Positions 1 to 9,055 of a DNA stretch of 64,000 nt are shown in pieces. A program made the position numbers and the translations under genes. This DNA comes from Candidatus Tepidiaquacellales bacterium OLB4/UTCHB1 (GTDB taxonomy: Bacteria; Bacteroidota; Ignavibacteria; Tepidaquicellales; Tepidaquicellaceae), in assembly GCA_002050165.1 (NCBI GenBank), contig MWSW01000012.1:477169-541168 (forward strand), written 5' to 3'. Numbering within the stretch: position 1 is the stretch's first letter; the number at the start of each line of letters is the position of its first letter. The notes under the pieces are model-generated. The model had not been told where the DNA came from. It saw only the letters and a program-made list of their open reading frames with translations, and searched no databases.

Positions 1-1006
1 CTATCGCTGTTTTCAGAACCCTGGAATAATCCTCTCCTCCCTCACTCATATTTATCACGTTTGCACCATTATCAACCGCATATTTGATTGACCTCGACCA
101 CCATATATATTCACCGTAATTGTCATCACTCAGATTCTTGCAGTTCATTAATTGTGCATTTTGATCAATACCGGCGAAGCCGATAAGGTTATTTGTTTCA
201 GCTCCGATTACAGACGCAATGTTTGTACCGTGTCCGAACCCATCGTAATTGTTTTTTGAATCGTACGCAAAGTCCCAACCCTTATGATCATCAGTATATC
301 CGTTCCGATCATCGTCAATACCGTTGTTCGGTATTTCACCTTCGTTGATCCAGATTCTGTTCCTTAACTCCGGATGGTCGTCTCTTATCCCGGAATCTAA
401 AATCGCAACAATTACTTGTTCCGAACCTTTTTCAATTTCCCAGGCATTTAACATATTGATATCCGCACCGGGTATTGAGATCGTACTACTGCTTGATTGA
501 ATTGAACCATCGTTATTCAAATACCATTGCTTGTGAAAGTATCTATCGTTGGGAATTTTTTCTTGAAGTGAAAAAGCCGTAACATAATCAGTCCCCTTAA
601 CACCTGCTGCAATTCCGATATAGTTTGGTTCTGCAAATTCAATAATATCTTCAGTACCGATTTCGCTTATCGCATCTTCAATTCTATTTACACTACCTCC
701 ATCTATTGTAACAACATAAATTCTGTCCATTTCCAGTTTAGAATAAAGATCTCTATCACCATTAAAAATCCCGAATACCAACTTGATTGATTTAACATTA
801 AATTCTGAAAATTTTTCATCGAGCGATGCTATACCGGTGTTAAGCGATATTTCCCCGGTCGCCTCAGAAACCTTCAGGGGTTTGTTTGTCTTTATGAAGA
901 AACTCACTGTTGAAAAATTTGTTAACCTTTTATCCGACCCCGCCATTTCGTTTACAGGTAAACTAACTGAAGCGCAAATTAAAAAAATGAAAATTAATTT
1001 TCTCAT
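1..1006 (-). CDS. Subtilisin-like serine peptidase (S8), 3' end outside window
   Basis: The minus strand is open from an ATG at 1006 to the window edge (335 codons, no stop), so the gene is cut by the window. The product starts with a short hydrophobic signal-like segment (MRKLIFIFLICASVSLPVN). A propeptide-like region follows, then the S8 catalytic domain from about residue 195. The Asp motif VAILDSG (Asp about 204) and the His motif GFGHGT (His about 259) are both visible, followed by the substrate-pocket strand VINMS near 317-321. The catalytic Ser (GTS motif) would lie beyond base 1. The likely role is an exported protease. The gene begins 7 nt after the stop of the barrel protein at 1014-1748, so the two are probably co-transcribed. 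A C-terminal sorting domain is plausible but cannot be seen. The family call is firm; the substrate is unknown. Confidence 0.88.
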   Translation of the reverse strand, partial: MRKLIFIFLICASVSLPVNEMAGSDKRLTNFSTVSFFIKTNKPLKVSEATGEISLNTGIASLDEKFSEFNVKSIKLVFGIFNGDRDLYSKLEMDRIYVVTIDGGSVNRIEDAISEIGTEDIIEFAEPNYIGIAAGVKGTDYVTAFSLQEKIPNDRYFHKQWYLNNDGSIQSSSSTISIPGADINMLNAWEIEKGSEQVIVAILDSGIRDDHPELRNRIWINEGEIPNNGIDDDRNGYTDDHKGWDFAYDSKNNYDGFGHGTNIASVIGAETNNLIGFAGIDQNAQLMNCKNLSDDNYGEYIWWSRSIKYAVDNGANVINMSEGGEDYSRVLKTAI

Positions 1007-1013
1007 AATATAT

Positions 1014-1748
1014 TTAAAAGTAAAATGAAACACCGAACGTTAATCTCAGTCCGTCGAGAAATATTCTTGAGCTATAACTCTTTTCTATATTATATGTGTT
1101 CCCTTCTATAATAAATTCATCTTTGGGGAATTCCGTACTCACCTCATACGAACCTTCTCTGAACCTCACTTCAAATCCTGCTGAAATGTCATTTAAAAAT
1201 GAGTATTGAATTCCACTCAGAACATGAAAACTAAAACCAGGTTTTTTTGAAATTGTTTCTGATTCTGTGCCAAGTACTTTTCTTTTCCAGTTACCAAAGT
1301 ACACCCCAGATCCGCCACCGAGATAAATATTCAGGTCATCACTTAGATATGGAATATTGAATAATACAGAAAGTTCAACCGGAATTACTTCAAGTGTTTC
1401 CGTTAACCTCGCCCGTATTGACGGTCCGTTGACTGATTGAATGTAAATTGAATTCTGATCATCAATGATACTAATGTACTCTACACTCAACGCGATTGAT
1501 AAATTATCCCCCGGTAGATTAGTTTTTATCACTCCAGAATATCCATAACCGCCGCCTATATCCACAATAATGTTGCGTTCGAACTCAGATGGACTGAATG
1601 CATACAATTGAATAGACGCTGATGATACATAGTTAACTTGCGCAGTTAACGAAAAATTTTTAAGGAGCGGTTGATAACTGATATCCTGCGAAAATATCTT
1701 TTCCGCTGAAACAAATATTAACAGCATCATGGATAAATAACTATTCAT
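1014..1748 (-). CDS. Outer-membrane beta-barrel protein, function unknown
   Basis: This 244-residue protein has a signal peptide ending near FSQ (residue 21). The rest alternates polar and aromatic residues in strands typical of small outer-membrane barrels, and it ends in a hydrophobic aromatic strand (LTFGVSFYF) that fits a C-terminal insertion signal. No enzymatic motif is visible. It is the first gene of a two-gene unit with the subtilisin-like protease downstream. A terminator at 1806-1830 separates it from the upstream PpiD-like gene. It could be a small porin or an adhesin-like barrel; I cannot name a function. Confidence 0.7.
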   Translation of the reverse strand: MNSYLSMMLLIFVSAEKIFSQDISYQPLLKNFSLTAQVNYVSSASIQLYAFSPSEFERNIIVDIGGGYGYSGVIKTNLPGDNLSIALSVEYISIIDDQNSIYIQSVNGPSIRARLTETLEVIPVELSVLFNIPYLSDDLNIYLGGGSGVYFGNWKRKVLGTESETISKKPGFSFHVLSGIQYSFLNDISAGFEVRFREGSYEVSTEFPKDEFIIEGNTYNIEKSYSSRIFLDGLRLTFGVSFYF

Positions 1749-1805
1749 TAACTCAATATATGAAAATTACTTTTGAGTTAAATAGGATAATTCAGTATCA
1801 CATTC

Positions 1806-1830
1806 AAAAAAAAAGCGGCATAGCCGCTTT
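1806..1830 (-). terminator. Rho-independent terminator after the ppiD-like gene
   Basis: Perfect 8-bp stem (AAAGCGGC / GCCGCTTT, 1812-1819 with 1823-1830) and a 3-nt loop. On the minus strand a run of U follows (A-run on plus at 1806-1814). It lies 24 nt past the stop of the 1854-3998 gene. Confidence 0.9.
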
Positions 1831-1853
1831 AATTAAATTTCTAAAACTAAATT

Positions 1854-3998
1854 TTAATTATAAAAAATATCCCTGTTATCAGTAATGTCTGCCTTACTTT
1901 GCAAACCTGAGAGCCAATCCTGAACAGCACGTTGCTGGCGTTCCATAAATAAATTGTGCCTGATTGTTTTCACCTTCTCTCTGAAATCCTGCTCGTTAAA
2001 CGGTGTAATATTATTCATCTTCACAATGTAAACCCCCTTAGTGCCGAATATCGGTTCAGATAAATCTCCGTTCTTCATATTAAAAACAATAGTGCCAAAA
2101 ACAAAATCCTGTCCAATCTGAGAAGGTAAATTTTGTTGTAAAACACTATCAGCTTTTTGAACTTGCATACCTGGCTTAATTTGTTCGATGGAACTTAAAT
2201 TCCCACCCTGAATCTTTGACCGAATGTCCTTTGCCTCAGCCATTAGTATATTCATCTTATTTTTGAAATCTACCTTTGGCTTGATTAATGTTACTTTGAC
2301 TGAATCGTAGTTTTTGTAACCTTCACTTATCTTTTCCACGATCTGATAAACACCGTATCCCTTTTGAGTCTTAATCGGATTTGCGACTTCACCGACATTC
2401 CCCTTCAATCCAAATTCAATAATTTTCTTGTTTTGTCCTAACCCAGGTACAGTACCATCTTTCGTAATCTCCGGTGAAATGAGCACTGTAACTTTTTCAC
2501 GTTTCGACACGCTGTCAATATTTTCACCATTTTGTAATACATTAAAAATATTTTCAGCTTGTTGTCTGTAAATTCCTTTAGTTTTAGAACCGGGACTAAC
2601 AACCTCCTTTATTTCCGCAAATCTAAATTCCTTGTTACTCTTTCCTTCAATTTTTATAATATGATAACCGAAGGATGTTTTCACCGGTCCGACAATTGAT
2701 CCTACACTTCCACTGAAGGCAGCGTTTTCAAACTCCGGTACCATCGCACCCTTACCGAACCAACCAAGGCTTCCTTTGTTTTCCTTAGCGGTAGGATCTT
2801 GAGATTCATTTTGTGCTATCGTACTGAAATCCTCACCGGCCTTTACCCTTGCCAAAACGTCTTCCGCCTTTTTTCTGGCAGCTTCTTCACCGGCATCAAG
2901 GTTGAACAATATATGCGAGGCTTTTACGAACTGTTCCTCACCCTCCCTCGATTCTAATAACCTGACTATTTTTATCCCGTCATTATCAATGATTACATCG
3001 GATACATCACCTGGAGAAGCGGAGTTTAAGAACTCAAGCGCACCTTTGGATATTTTTGATGGATTTTGAAATGCACCGTTATAAGGAGTTTTTGAGTTTT
3101 GGTTTACAAATTTAATCAGTGCTGAATCCTCTTCCGACACATTCTTGAAATCTTCAATATATCCCTCTACTAATTTTTTGACTGACATCGTATCATCTGC
3201 TGTTGGAACTTCGTTGAGTAAAATATATTTAAATTTTACCGCCTCGGGCTGCTTGAATTCATTTTTATTTTCTTCATAATATTTCTTCATTTGCTCCTCT
3301 GTAGCTGCAAATAAACTCGAATCCGTTATTGTGCTCGGATCAAAAAATACATACTCGAAATTTGCAAATATATTATCGTTTTTATATTTCTGCAGAATAT
3401 CATCGTAAGTAATAATTATGGAATTGGAGATTACCGTTTGCAATTTTTGTGACAACAGAGTTTCCCTCATATATTTTTCGACCTGAACCCAAAATGCAGT
3501 AGCTTCAGGTGTTTTCATGGTTAACGCTTGTTGATAAAATGCAACGTTGAAATTTCCGGTTGAGTCAATAAAATTTTGCTTTACAGGTTGTGGTAACTCG
3601 TCAGGTCTGTTGTAAATAATATCCAAAATCTCATTGTCTGAAACCGTAATTCCAAGCCGGTTGATCTCTTGCCGAACAAGTACCTGCTGTACCATTTGAT
3701 TCCATACACTCTCCCTTATCTGATTCATGGTATTTTCATCAATATCCTGTTGCGGGTTTTGTTGTCTCATTTGTTCAACTTGCATCTGTACCTGCTGTTC
3801 GAACTCCTGATACTTTATTTCTTCATCGTTTATTTTTCCAAACACATAAGTTTCACCTTGCAGACCGAGATAATTCATCCCCCATTCAAATATAATAGTT
3901 GCAAGGAAAGCTACAATCAGGATTATAATAATGACCGGCATCTTATCCCGCATCTTATTCATAATACCTGTTTGATGATGAACCTTTTTATTTGCCAT
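1854..3998 (-). CDS. PpiD/SurA-type periplasmic peptidyl-prolyl isomerase chaperone
   Basis: This 714-residue protein has one N-terminal membrane anchor (about residues 20-42, rich in I, L and V) after a positively charged stretch, so it is inner-membrane anchored with the bulk in the periplasm. A SurA-N-like helical region follows (residues 55-200). A parvulin (PpiC) domain sits at about 350-455, with the segments ASHILF, GSLGWFGKGAMVPEFE and FGYHIIK typical of rotamases. Weaker repeats of the fold follow near 510-560 and 620-665. The architecture matches PpiD, which assists folding of proteins leaving the Sec channel; SecDF and SecY genes are also in this window. A promoter candidate lies at 4047-4075 and a strong terminator at 1806-1830, so it is probably monocistronic. 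Confidence 0.88.
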   Translation of the reverse strand: MANKKVHHQTGIMNKMRDKMPVIIIILIVAFLATIIFEWGMNYLGLQGETYVFGKINDEEIKYQEFEQQVQMQVEQMRQQNPQQDIDENTMNQIRESVWNQMVQQVLVRQEINRLGITVSDNEILDIIYNRPDELPQPVKQNFIDSTGNFNVAFYQQALTMKTPEATAFWVQVEKYMRETLLSQKLQTVISNSIIITYDDILQKYKNDNIFANFEYVFFDPSTITDSSLFAATEEQMKKYYEENKNEFKQPEAVKFKYILLNEVPTADDTMSVKKLVEGYIEDFKNVSEEDSALIKFVNQNSKTPYNGAFQNPSKISKGALEFLNSASPGDVSDVIIDNDGIKIVRLLESREGEEQFVKASHILFNLDAGEEAARKKAEDVLARVKAGEDFSTIAQNESQDPTAKENKGSLGWFGKGAMVPEFENAAFSGSVGSIVGPVKTSFGYHIIKIEGKSNKEFRFAEIKEVVSPGSKTKGIYRQQAENIFNVLQNGENIDSVSKREKVTVLISPEITKDGTVPGLGQNKKIIEFGLKGNVGEVANPIKTQKGYGVYQIVEKISEGYKNYDSVKVTLIKPKVDFKNKMNILMAEAKDIRSKIQGGNLSSIEQIKPGMQVQKADSVLQQNLPSQIGQDFVFGTIVFNMKNGDLSEPIFGTKGVYIVKMNNITPFNEQDFREKVKTIRHNLFMERQQRAVQDWLSGLQSKADITDNRDIFYN

Positions 3999-4046
3999 TA
4001 CTTTAGGTATTCTCCCTCAATATGATTTCAATTAAATGAAACTTTT

Positions 4047-4075
4047 AAACTAATTTTTTTGACCTCTAAAATCAA
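4047..4075 (-). promoter_or_regulatory. Promoter candidate for the ppiD-like gene
   Basis: On the minus strand a -35 TTGATT (4075-4070) and a -10 TAGTTT (4052-4047) are separated by 17 nt. The 5' leader to the ATG at 3998 would be about 40 nt. The layout matches the candidates before secD, rplB, gap and efp. Confidence 0.5.
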
Positions 4076-4099
4076 TGTAGTAAAACCAGCAAACCTTTT

Positions 4100-5122
4100 T
4101 CAATTCTTGACATTACTGATTCGCTTTTGCCAGTTCCAGGCGGTAAGCAACATATTTTCCAAATCTCGCTCCGCCCTCCAACCAAGAATTTCATTTGCTT
4201 TTTTTGTATCAGAGTAAATAGAGATAACATCTCCTGCACGACGTGGACCGATTTTGTAATTGAGCTTTCTTTCTGTAACTTTTTCAAAAACATTTATGAT
4301 CTCCATTACTGAATTTCCCCGACCTGTACCAAGATTGAAAATCTCAGGATTCTCAACCGTAGCGTTATCAATCAATCTTTGAACTGCTATCACATGAGCC
4401 TTTGCGATATCAACAACGTGAATATAGTCACGAATATTTGTCCCGTCCGGAGTCGGATAGTCGTTCCCATTCACTGTTAAAATTTCTCTCTCACCTGCAG
4501 CTGTTTGTGTTATATACGGGACAAGATTATTTGGCACACCTATAGGTAATTCGCCAATTAAAGCTGAATCATGTGCTCCTATTGGATTGAAATATCTCAA
4601 CGCTATTGATTTTAGCTTAGTTGCTGCGGACAAGTCGTTCAAGAACCTTTCACCGCATTGTTTTGTGTAACCGTACGGTGATTCAGCTTCTTTTACCGGA
4701 CTCAATTCAGTTACGGGTAATTCTTCCGCCTGACCGTAAACTGTGCACGATGACGAAAACACTATGTTCAAAACATTTGAACCTATCATTACATCGAGAA
4801 GATTGATAAACCCAAGTATATTGTTCCTGTAATAAAGCATTGGATCAATTACTGATTCACCAACTGCTTTCAATGCCGCAAAATGAATAACTGAACTTAT
4901 GTCTCCGTTATATTCAAATACCTTCTTTAGTGAAATCTTATCCGTAATATCTACCTGATGAAATTCAGGTCTGACACCTGTAATAGATTCAATCCCGTTC
5001 AATACTTCTATATTTGAGTTCGATAGATTATCGAGTACAATCACTTTAAAACCTGAGTTCAGGAGTTCAACTACAGTATGCGATCCGATATAACCGGTTC
5101 CGCCTGTTACTAATATTTTCAT
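4100..5122 (-). CDS. galE: UDP-glucose 4-epimerase
   Basis: A 340-residue extended short-chain dehydrogenase. The N-terminal NAD-binding motif GGTGYIGSH is at about residues 7-15, the catalytic Ser region is FSSSCTVYG and the catalytic YxxxK is in YGYTK near 150. The hallmark GalE stretch ALRYFNPIGAH follows, and NIRDYIHVVDIA lies in the substrate domain. It interconverts UDP-glucose and UDP-galactose in the cytosol, feeding exopolysaccharide or lipopolysaccharide sugars. Its ATG overlaps the purD stop by 4 nt, so it is the last gene of a GT4-purD-galE unit. Length is normal for the family. Confidence 0.95.
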   Translation of the reverse strand: MKILVTGGTGYIGSHTVVELLNSGFKVIVLDNLSNSNIEVLNGIESITGVRPEFHQVDITDKISLKKVFEYNGDISSVIHFAALKAVGESVIDPMLYYRNNILGFINLLDVMIGSNVLNIVFSSSCTVYGQAEELPVTELSPVKEAESPYGYTKQCGERFLNDLSAATKLKSIALRYFNPIGAHDSALIGELPIGVPNNLVPYITQTAAGEREILTVNGNDYPTPDGTNIRDYIHVVDIAKAHVIAVQRLIDNATVENPEIFNLGTGRGNSVMEIINVFEKVTERKLNYKIGPRRAGDVISIYSDTKKANEILGWRAERDLENMLLTAWNWQKRISNVKN

Positions 5123-6393
5123 AATCCTTTTTTCCCTATATCTTTTCGGAAATACATTTTTTCAAATTTGATTTTTTCAATACAATTATAAGCTTTTTTT
5201 ATTGCTTCATGAAGAGAATCTTCAGTTGCAGTAACCGAAAGTACTCTCCCGCCATTTGTTACAACCCCGTCACCTGATAGCTTCGTACCTGCGTGAAATA
5301 TTTTACATCCGGTTGCTTCATCCAGCCCGGAGATTCTTTTGTCCTTTTCATAATCTCCGGGATATCCTCCGGAAACAGCAACAACATTGCAAGCAGACTT
5401 ACTATTGCAAACTAATTCATAGTTTTTGATTTCCTCATTTTCAGATGCGACCAATAACTGAAGGAAGTCGCTTTCAATTAATTGAAGCACTGCCTGAGTT
5501 TCCGGATCACCGAAACGGCAATTAAATTCAATTACATACGGGTTGTTATTTTCATCTATTAATAAACCGCAATACAGACATCCCTTATACACAATCCCTG
5601 ATTTGTTCAGCGATTCTAAGGTTTTTCTTATTATTCTATCTTCAATTTTTCGCATTAACTCTGCAGTTACCACTTTAGACACAGGAGTGTAAGCCCCCAT
5701 TCCACCTGTATTCGGACCAATATCATTTTCACCAATTCGTTTATGGTCCTGGGCTACCGGCAATACAATGTAATCAAGGCCATCCGTTACGGCAAAAACG
5801 GAAATTTCCTCGCCTCTCAGAAAACTTTCAACTATAAAGCGCTCACCTGCGACTGAATGAACTTTTTGATTTACAAGTGAATCAATGTATCTTAGAGATT
5901 CCGGTTCAGACTCAGAGATTACTACTCCCTTACCGGCGGCAAGCCCGTCAGCCTTAATCACGACCGGATGTGATAAATGCCTTATGTAATTCAGCGCTTC
6001 ATTAAAACTTTCTTTCCCGAACGCCCGAAAATCCGCAGTGGGAATTCCCGCTTCCTTCATAAGTTCTTTTGCAAATATCTTGCTTGATTCAATCATTGCG
6101 GCAGTACTACCCGGACCAAAAATTTTCAAACCGTTGGATCTGAATAAATCCGTTATTCCAAGCGCTAATGGTTGTTCCGGTCCGACAACGGTAAAATCAA
6201 TTCCCTTCTCAATTGCAAATTTCAAAAGTAAATTTAAGTCGGATGGCTTAATATCTACGCCATGACCGAGCGTTTCCATACCGGCATTAGGACGGGTAAA
6301 ATATAAAATTCCTTTGTAAAAGGATTGAGAGTTGCTTATCTTTTCTGCAATCGCATGCTCCCTGCCACCGTTTCCAATTATAAATACTTTCAT
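5119..6393 (-). CDS. purD: Phosphoribosylamine-glycine ligase
   Basis: A 424-residue ATP-grasp enzyme for the second step of purine synthesis: phosphoribosylamine + glycine + ATP to GAR. The N-terminal motif VFIIGNGGREHAIA is diagnostic. The ATP-grasp core shows VVIKADGLAAGKGV near 150, the Mg/ATP segment IGPNTGGMGAYTPV near 230 and EFNCRFGDPETQ near 290. Length is typical. It shares one base with the stop of the upstream glycosyltransferase (TGATG junction at 6391-6395) and overlaps galE downstream, so the three are translationally coupled. No other purine genes are adjacent; purA is at 12421 on the other strand. Confidence 0.96.
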   Translation of the reverse strand: MKVFIIGNGGREHAIAEKISNSQSFYKGILYFTRPNAGMETLGHGVDIKPSDLNLLLKFAIEKGIDFTVVGPEQPLALGITDLFRSNGLKIFGPGSTAAMIESSKIFAKELMKEAGIPTADFRAFGKESFNEALNYIRHLSHPVVIKADGLAAGKGVVISESEPESLRYIDSLVNQKVHSVAGERFIVESFLRGEEISVFAVTDGLDYIVLPVAQDHKRIGENDIGPNTGGMGAYTPVSKVVTAELMRKIEDRIIRKTLESLNKSGIVYKGCLYCGLLIDENNNPYVIEFNCRFGDPETQAVLQLIESDFLQLLVASENEEIKNYELVCNSKSACNVVAVSGGYPGDYEKDKRISGLDEATGCKIFHAGTKLSGDGVVTNGGRVLSVTATEDSLHEAIKKAYNCIEKIKFEKMYFRKDIGKKGL

Positions 6394-7667
6394 CAGTCTA
6401 TAGCCAAAAGGTAATTAAACTCTTTTGCCAATTCCTCAGTATGTTTGACACGATTAAATTTTGAAATCGTCTCAGAATCAGGTTTAGGTAGTTTACCTGA
6501 TTTTGACAAATTGTAAAATTCATATACAGCGTCAGCAACCTGACCCGGCTCTTCATCTATGAACTTAACCGCACCATAGTTTTCAAGGACTTTCTTTGAA
6601 ACGCCTTCCGGCACTGAGGCCAGAATATTTTTTTGGCTCCCGATATACTCGCCAATTTTACCCGGCATTGCTGCTTCATCATTTTCACCCCTGGATATGT
6701 AAAGAAATAAAATATCCGAGGATAAAATATATTTTACACAATCAATGTGATTGATATACCCGGTAATTTTTATGTCTTGCTGTATACCTGAGTTTCGGAT
6801 GAAATCCATGTATTCGTTGGTAAGAGTACAGATGAAACAAAACTCAACTTCCCCGCGCAACTCCGGGTACTTCTCAAAAAAAAGTTTAATTCCCCTAAAA
6901 TAAAAAAGTGCATTCCTGGTATAAAAACTACCGGAATATGTAATCCTGAATTTATCTTTGGTATGAGCAACCAGCGATTTCGCGTTTTCAAAATCTTCCG
7001 GATCAAATCCATTTGGAATAATGCGGACATCATTGTAATCAACACTTTCATATCGCCCCACAATATATTCCTTAACTCTGCGATTGACGGTAATTATCAC
7101 GTCTGCAAACCGTAGTACTTCAGCTTCCAGTTTAATATTTTTCTTTTTGTGATAGGAGGTCGGATAATAATTTAAAACCGGGCTATCAACCCACGCATCG
7201 CGATAATCAATGACCAATGGGATATTGTATTTTTTTTTCAGTTCAAGAGCAATCAGAAAATCCGTATAAGGAGGTGCAGTTGCAAACACAACCTGAAACC
7301 CGCCGTACTTTTCCCAAATCTCATCTACTTTTTTCAATGCTTTCTTTTTCCATCCGATTTTACTATCCGGAATAAAAATAAAAGAATACAAACTGTTTCT
7401 TAACTTCCGCAATCTTTCTCGCGGGGTAACCACTTCTATTGAGTCAGGATTAAAATCTTCTGAACCGGTTCTCTCAATTGAAACACCATTTTCAATTGCT
7501 TCATTCAAAAGAGATTTATCAACAGCCAAATATTTCTTTGGTGAATCCGTTATAACAGTGGGTTGCCAACCGAAATTTTTCAGGTATTTAGAAAACTTCA
7601 TAGCACGCTGAACCCCGCCCATGCCCATCGGTGGAAAGTAATATGAAATGATTAGAACTTTGTTCAA
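6393..7667 (-). CDS. GT4-type glycosyltransferase
   Basis: A 424-residue GT-B fold protein. The N-terminus VLIISYYFPPMGMGGVQRA carries the glycine loop typical of family 4 transferases, and the C-terminal domain contains the acceptor/donor stretch AAMPGKIGEYIGSQKNILA near 345-365. The middle has FATAPPYTDF and VIDYRDAW, common in WfgS/WcaI-like transferases. It probably adds a sugar to a surface polysaccharide at the cytosolic face of the membrane. It heads the tight GT4-purD-galE unit, and galE fits a nucleotide-sugar role. Donor and acceptor cannot be told from sequence. Confidence 0.85.
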   Translation of the reverse strand: MNKVLIISYYFPPMGMGGVQRAMKFSKYLKNFGWQPTVITDSPKKYLAVDKSLLNEAIENGVSIERTGSEDFNPDSIEVVTPRERLRKLRNSLYSFIFIPDSKIGWKKKALKKVDEIWEKYGGFQVVFATAPPYTDFLIALELKKKYNIPLVIDYRDAWVDSPVLNYYPTSYHKKKNIKLEAEVLRFADVIITVNRRVKEYIVGRYESVDYNDVRIIPNGFDPEDFENAKSLVAHTKDKFRITYSGSFYTRNALFYFRGIKLFFEKYPELRGEVEFCFICTLTNEYMDFIRNSGIQQDIKITGYINHIDCVKYILSSDILFLYISRGENDEAAMPGKIGEYIGSQKNILASVPEGVSKKVLENYGAVKFIDEEPGQVADAVYEFYNLSKSGKLPKPDSETISKFNRVKHTEELAKEFNYLLAID

Positions 7668-7716
7668 TTATTCTTAAAAGCGATTTTAAATTATTGGGAA
7701 AGTTAAATGGGATGCG

Positions 7717-8838
7717 CTAAATGATAATCAATTCTTTCGGAGAACTGTTCAGCACCTCACAACCATCTTCCGTTACAATAACATCATCCTCTATTCTAAC
7801 TCCACCGAAGTTTTCGATATAAATCCCGGGTTCAACCGTGACTACATTACCTTCCGTTAAAATTGAATTTGAAATCTGATTTAACCTTGGGTTTTCGTGC
7901 ACTTCTATTCCGAGACCATGTCCGAGTCCGTGACCGAAATACTTTCCATACCCTTTAGAATGAATATAATTTCGCGCAACTGAATCAACAACCTTTGTTG
8001 ATTTATTTTTTGCGATTGAATTGATTGCAAGTTGCTGTGCGTCGCTCACTATTTGATAAATCTTCTTAGCCTCAGCAGAAAGTTTCCCGATTCCGATCGT
8101 ACGCGTCATATCGGAACAAAAGCCATTGTAAATACATCCAAAATCGAGGGTAAGCAGATCACCCGATTTTAATTTCCTGTTCGTTGGTTGCGCGTGTGGG
8201 AAAGCCGAATTTTCACCACTTGCAACAATTGGTGAAAAAGAATTCCCCGATGCACCACCTTTTATCTGAAGGTACGTGAGCTCTGCTGCAATATCTGTTT
8301 CCGTAATTCCGGGCTTTATGAATGCCAATAATTTTGAAAAAACCTTATCTGTAATTTTCACTGCATACCGGATGTTGTCAATTTCATCATTTGTTTTCAC
8401 TGTTGTAAACTGCTCAATCAATCCATCTACAGGAACAAGTTTTTTCCCTTTTAATACTTTTTTAAGAATTTGAACCTGTGAATACACCATTGCACCGGAC
8501 TCAAAACCAATCCTTTTCAAACCATATTTTTCAGAAATCTCCCTAATGAAATCAAATGATCCCTGTTTATCAATCTTCACCCGGAGAGATTTATTGATCT
8601 CTCTTGATGCCTGAATTTTATACCTGAAATCGGAGACAAAATATTTCGCTTTCTGAGCTAATACAAGATAACCTGCCGAGCCTGAAAATCCCGACAAATA
8701 CCTGACGTTTGGAAGTTTTGTAACCACTAAAGCATCAATCTTATGTGTGTTCAGATAATTTAAAATTCCTTGTATTCTATTCAACTGTAAGTTTAAATTT
8801 GCAACAGTTAAGTTAGCTAAACACGTTTTTAATTTCAA
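7717..8838 (-). CDS. M24 metallopeptidase, Xaa-Pro aminopeptidase type
   Basis: A 373-residue protein with a creatinase-like N-terminal domain (DALVVTKLPNVRYLSGFSGS) and a pita-bread C-terminal domain. The five metal ligands can be placed: Asp 232 (LTLDFG), Asp 243 (FCSDMTR), His 307 (GHGLGH), Glu 336 (VTVEPG) and Glu 350 (VRIEDD). It should remove N-terminal residues preceding proline in the cytosol, with two Mn or Co ions. The listed start is TTG; a second TTG at about residue 19 (before NRIQGILNYL) gives the more usual family N-terminus, so the true start is uncertain. It is not the short MetAP (map) usually seen by secY. It is divergent from secD. Confidence 0.88.
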   Translation of the reverse strand: MKLKTCLANLTVANLNLQLNRIQGILNYLNTHKIDALVVTKLPNVRYLSGFSGSAGYLVLAQKAKYFVSDFRYKIQASREINKSLRVKIDKQGSFDFIREISEKYGLKRIGFESGAMVYSQVQILKKVLKGKKLVPVDGLIEQFTTVKTNDEIDNIRYAVKITDKVFSKLLAFIKPGITETDIAAELTYLQIKGGASGNSFSPIVASGENSAFPHAQPTNRKLKSGDLLTLDFGCIYNGFCSDMTRTIGIGKLSAEAKKIYQIVSDAQQLAINSIAKNKSTKVVDSVARNYIHSKGYGKYFGHGLGHGLGIEVHENPRLNQISNSILTEGNVVTVEPGIYIENFGGVRIEDDVIVTEDGCEVLNSSPKELIII

Positions 8839-8982
8839 TTCAATGGTTCAGATTATTCGTGATGCTTTTAAAGTTTTATGTAATATTGAAATCAAGTGGA
8901 TTGAAAATGCATCCCTTCAATAATGTATCCTGCTATATGGATTTAATCTTAAGGACAATAGCCTGAATCCATATTAAGTACA

Positions 8983-9011
8983 TTGACATTTTTCCCTTAT
9001 TCAAGTAATTT
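8983..9011 (+). promoter_or_regulatory. Promoter candidate for secD-secF-STAS
   Basis: A consensus -35 TTGACA (8983-8988), a 17-nt spacer and a -10 TAATTTG starting at 9006. This puts transcription start about 40 nt before the secD TTG. It is the best-matching promoter in the window. Confidence 0.6.
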
Positions 9012-9055
9012 GAAGTTTGTCTTAATCCGAAAAATAATTTAATCATTCAGGAAAA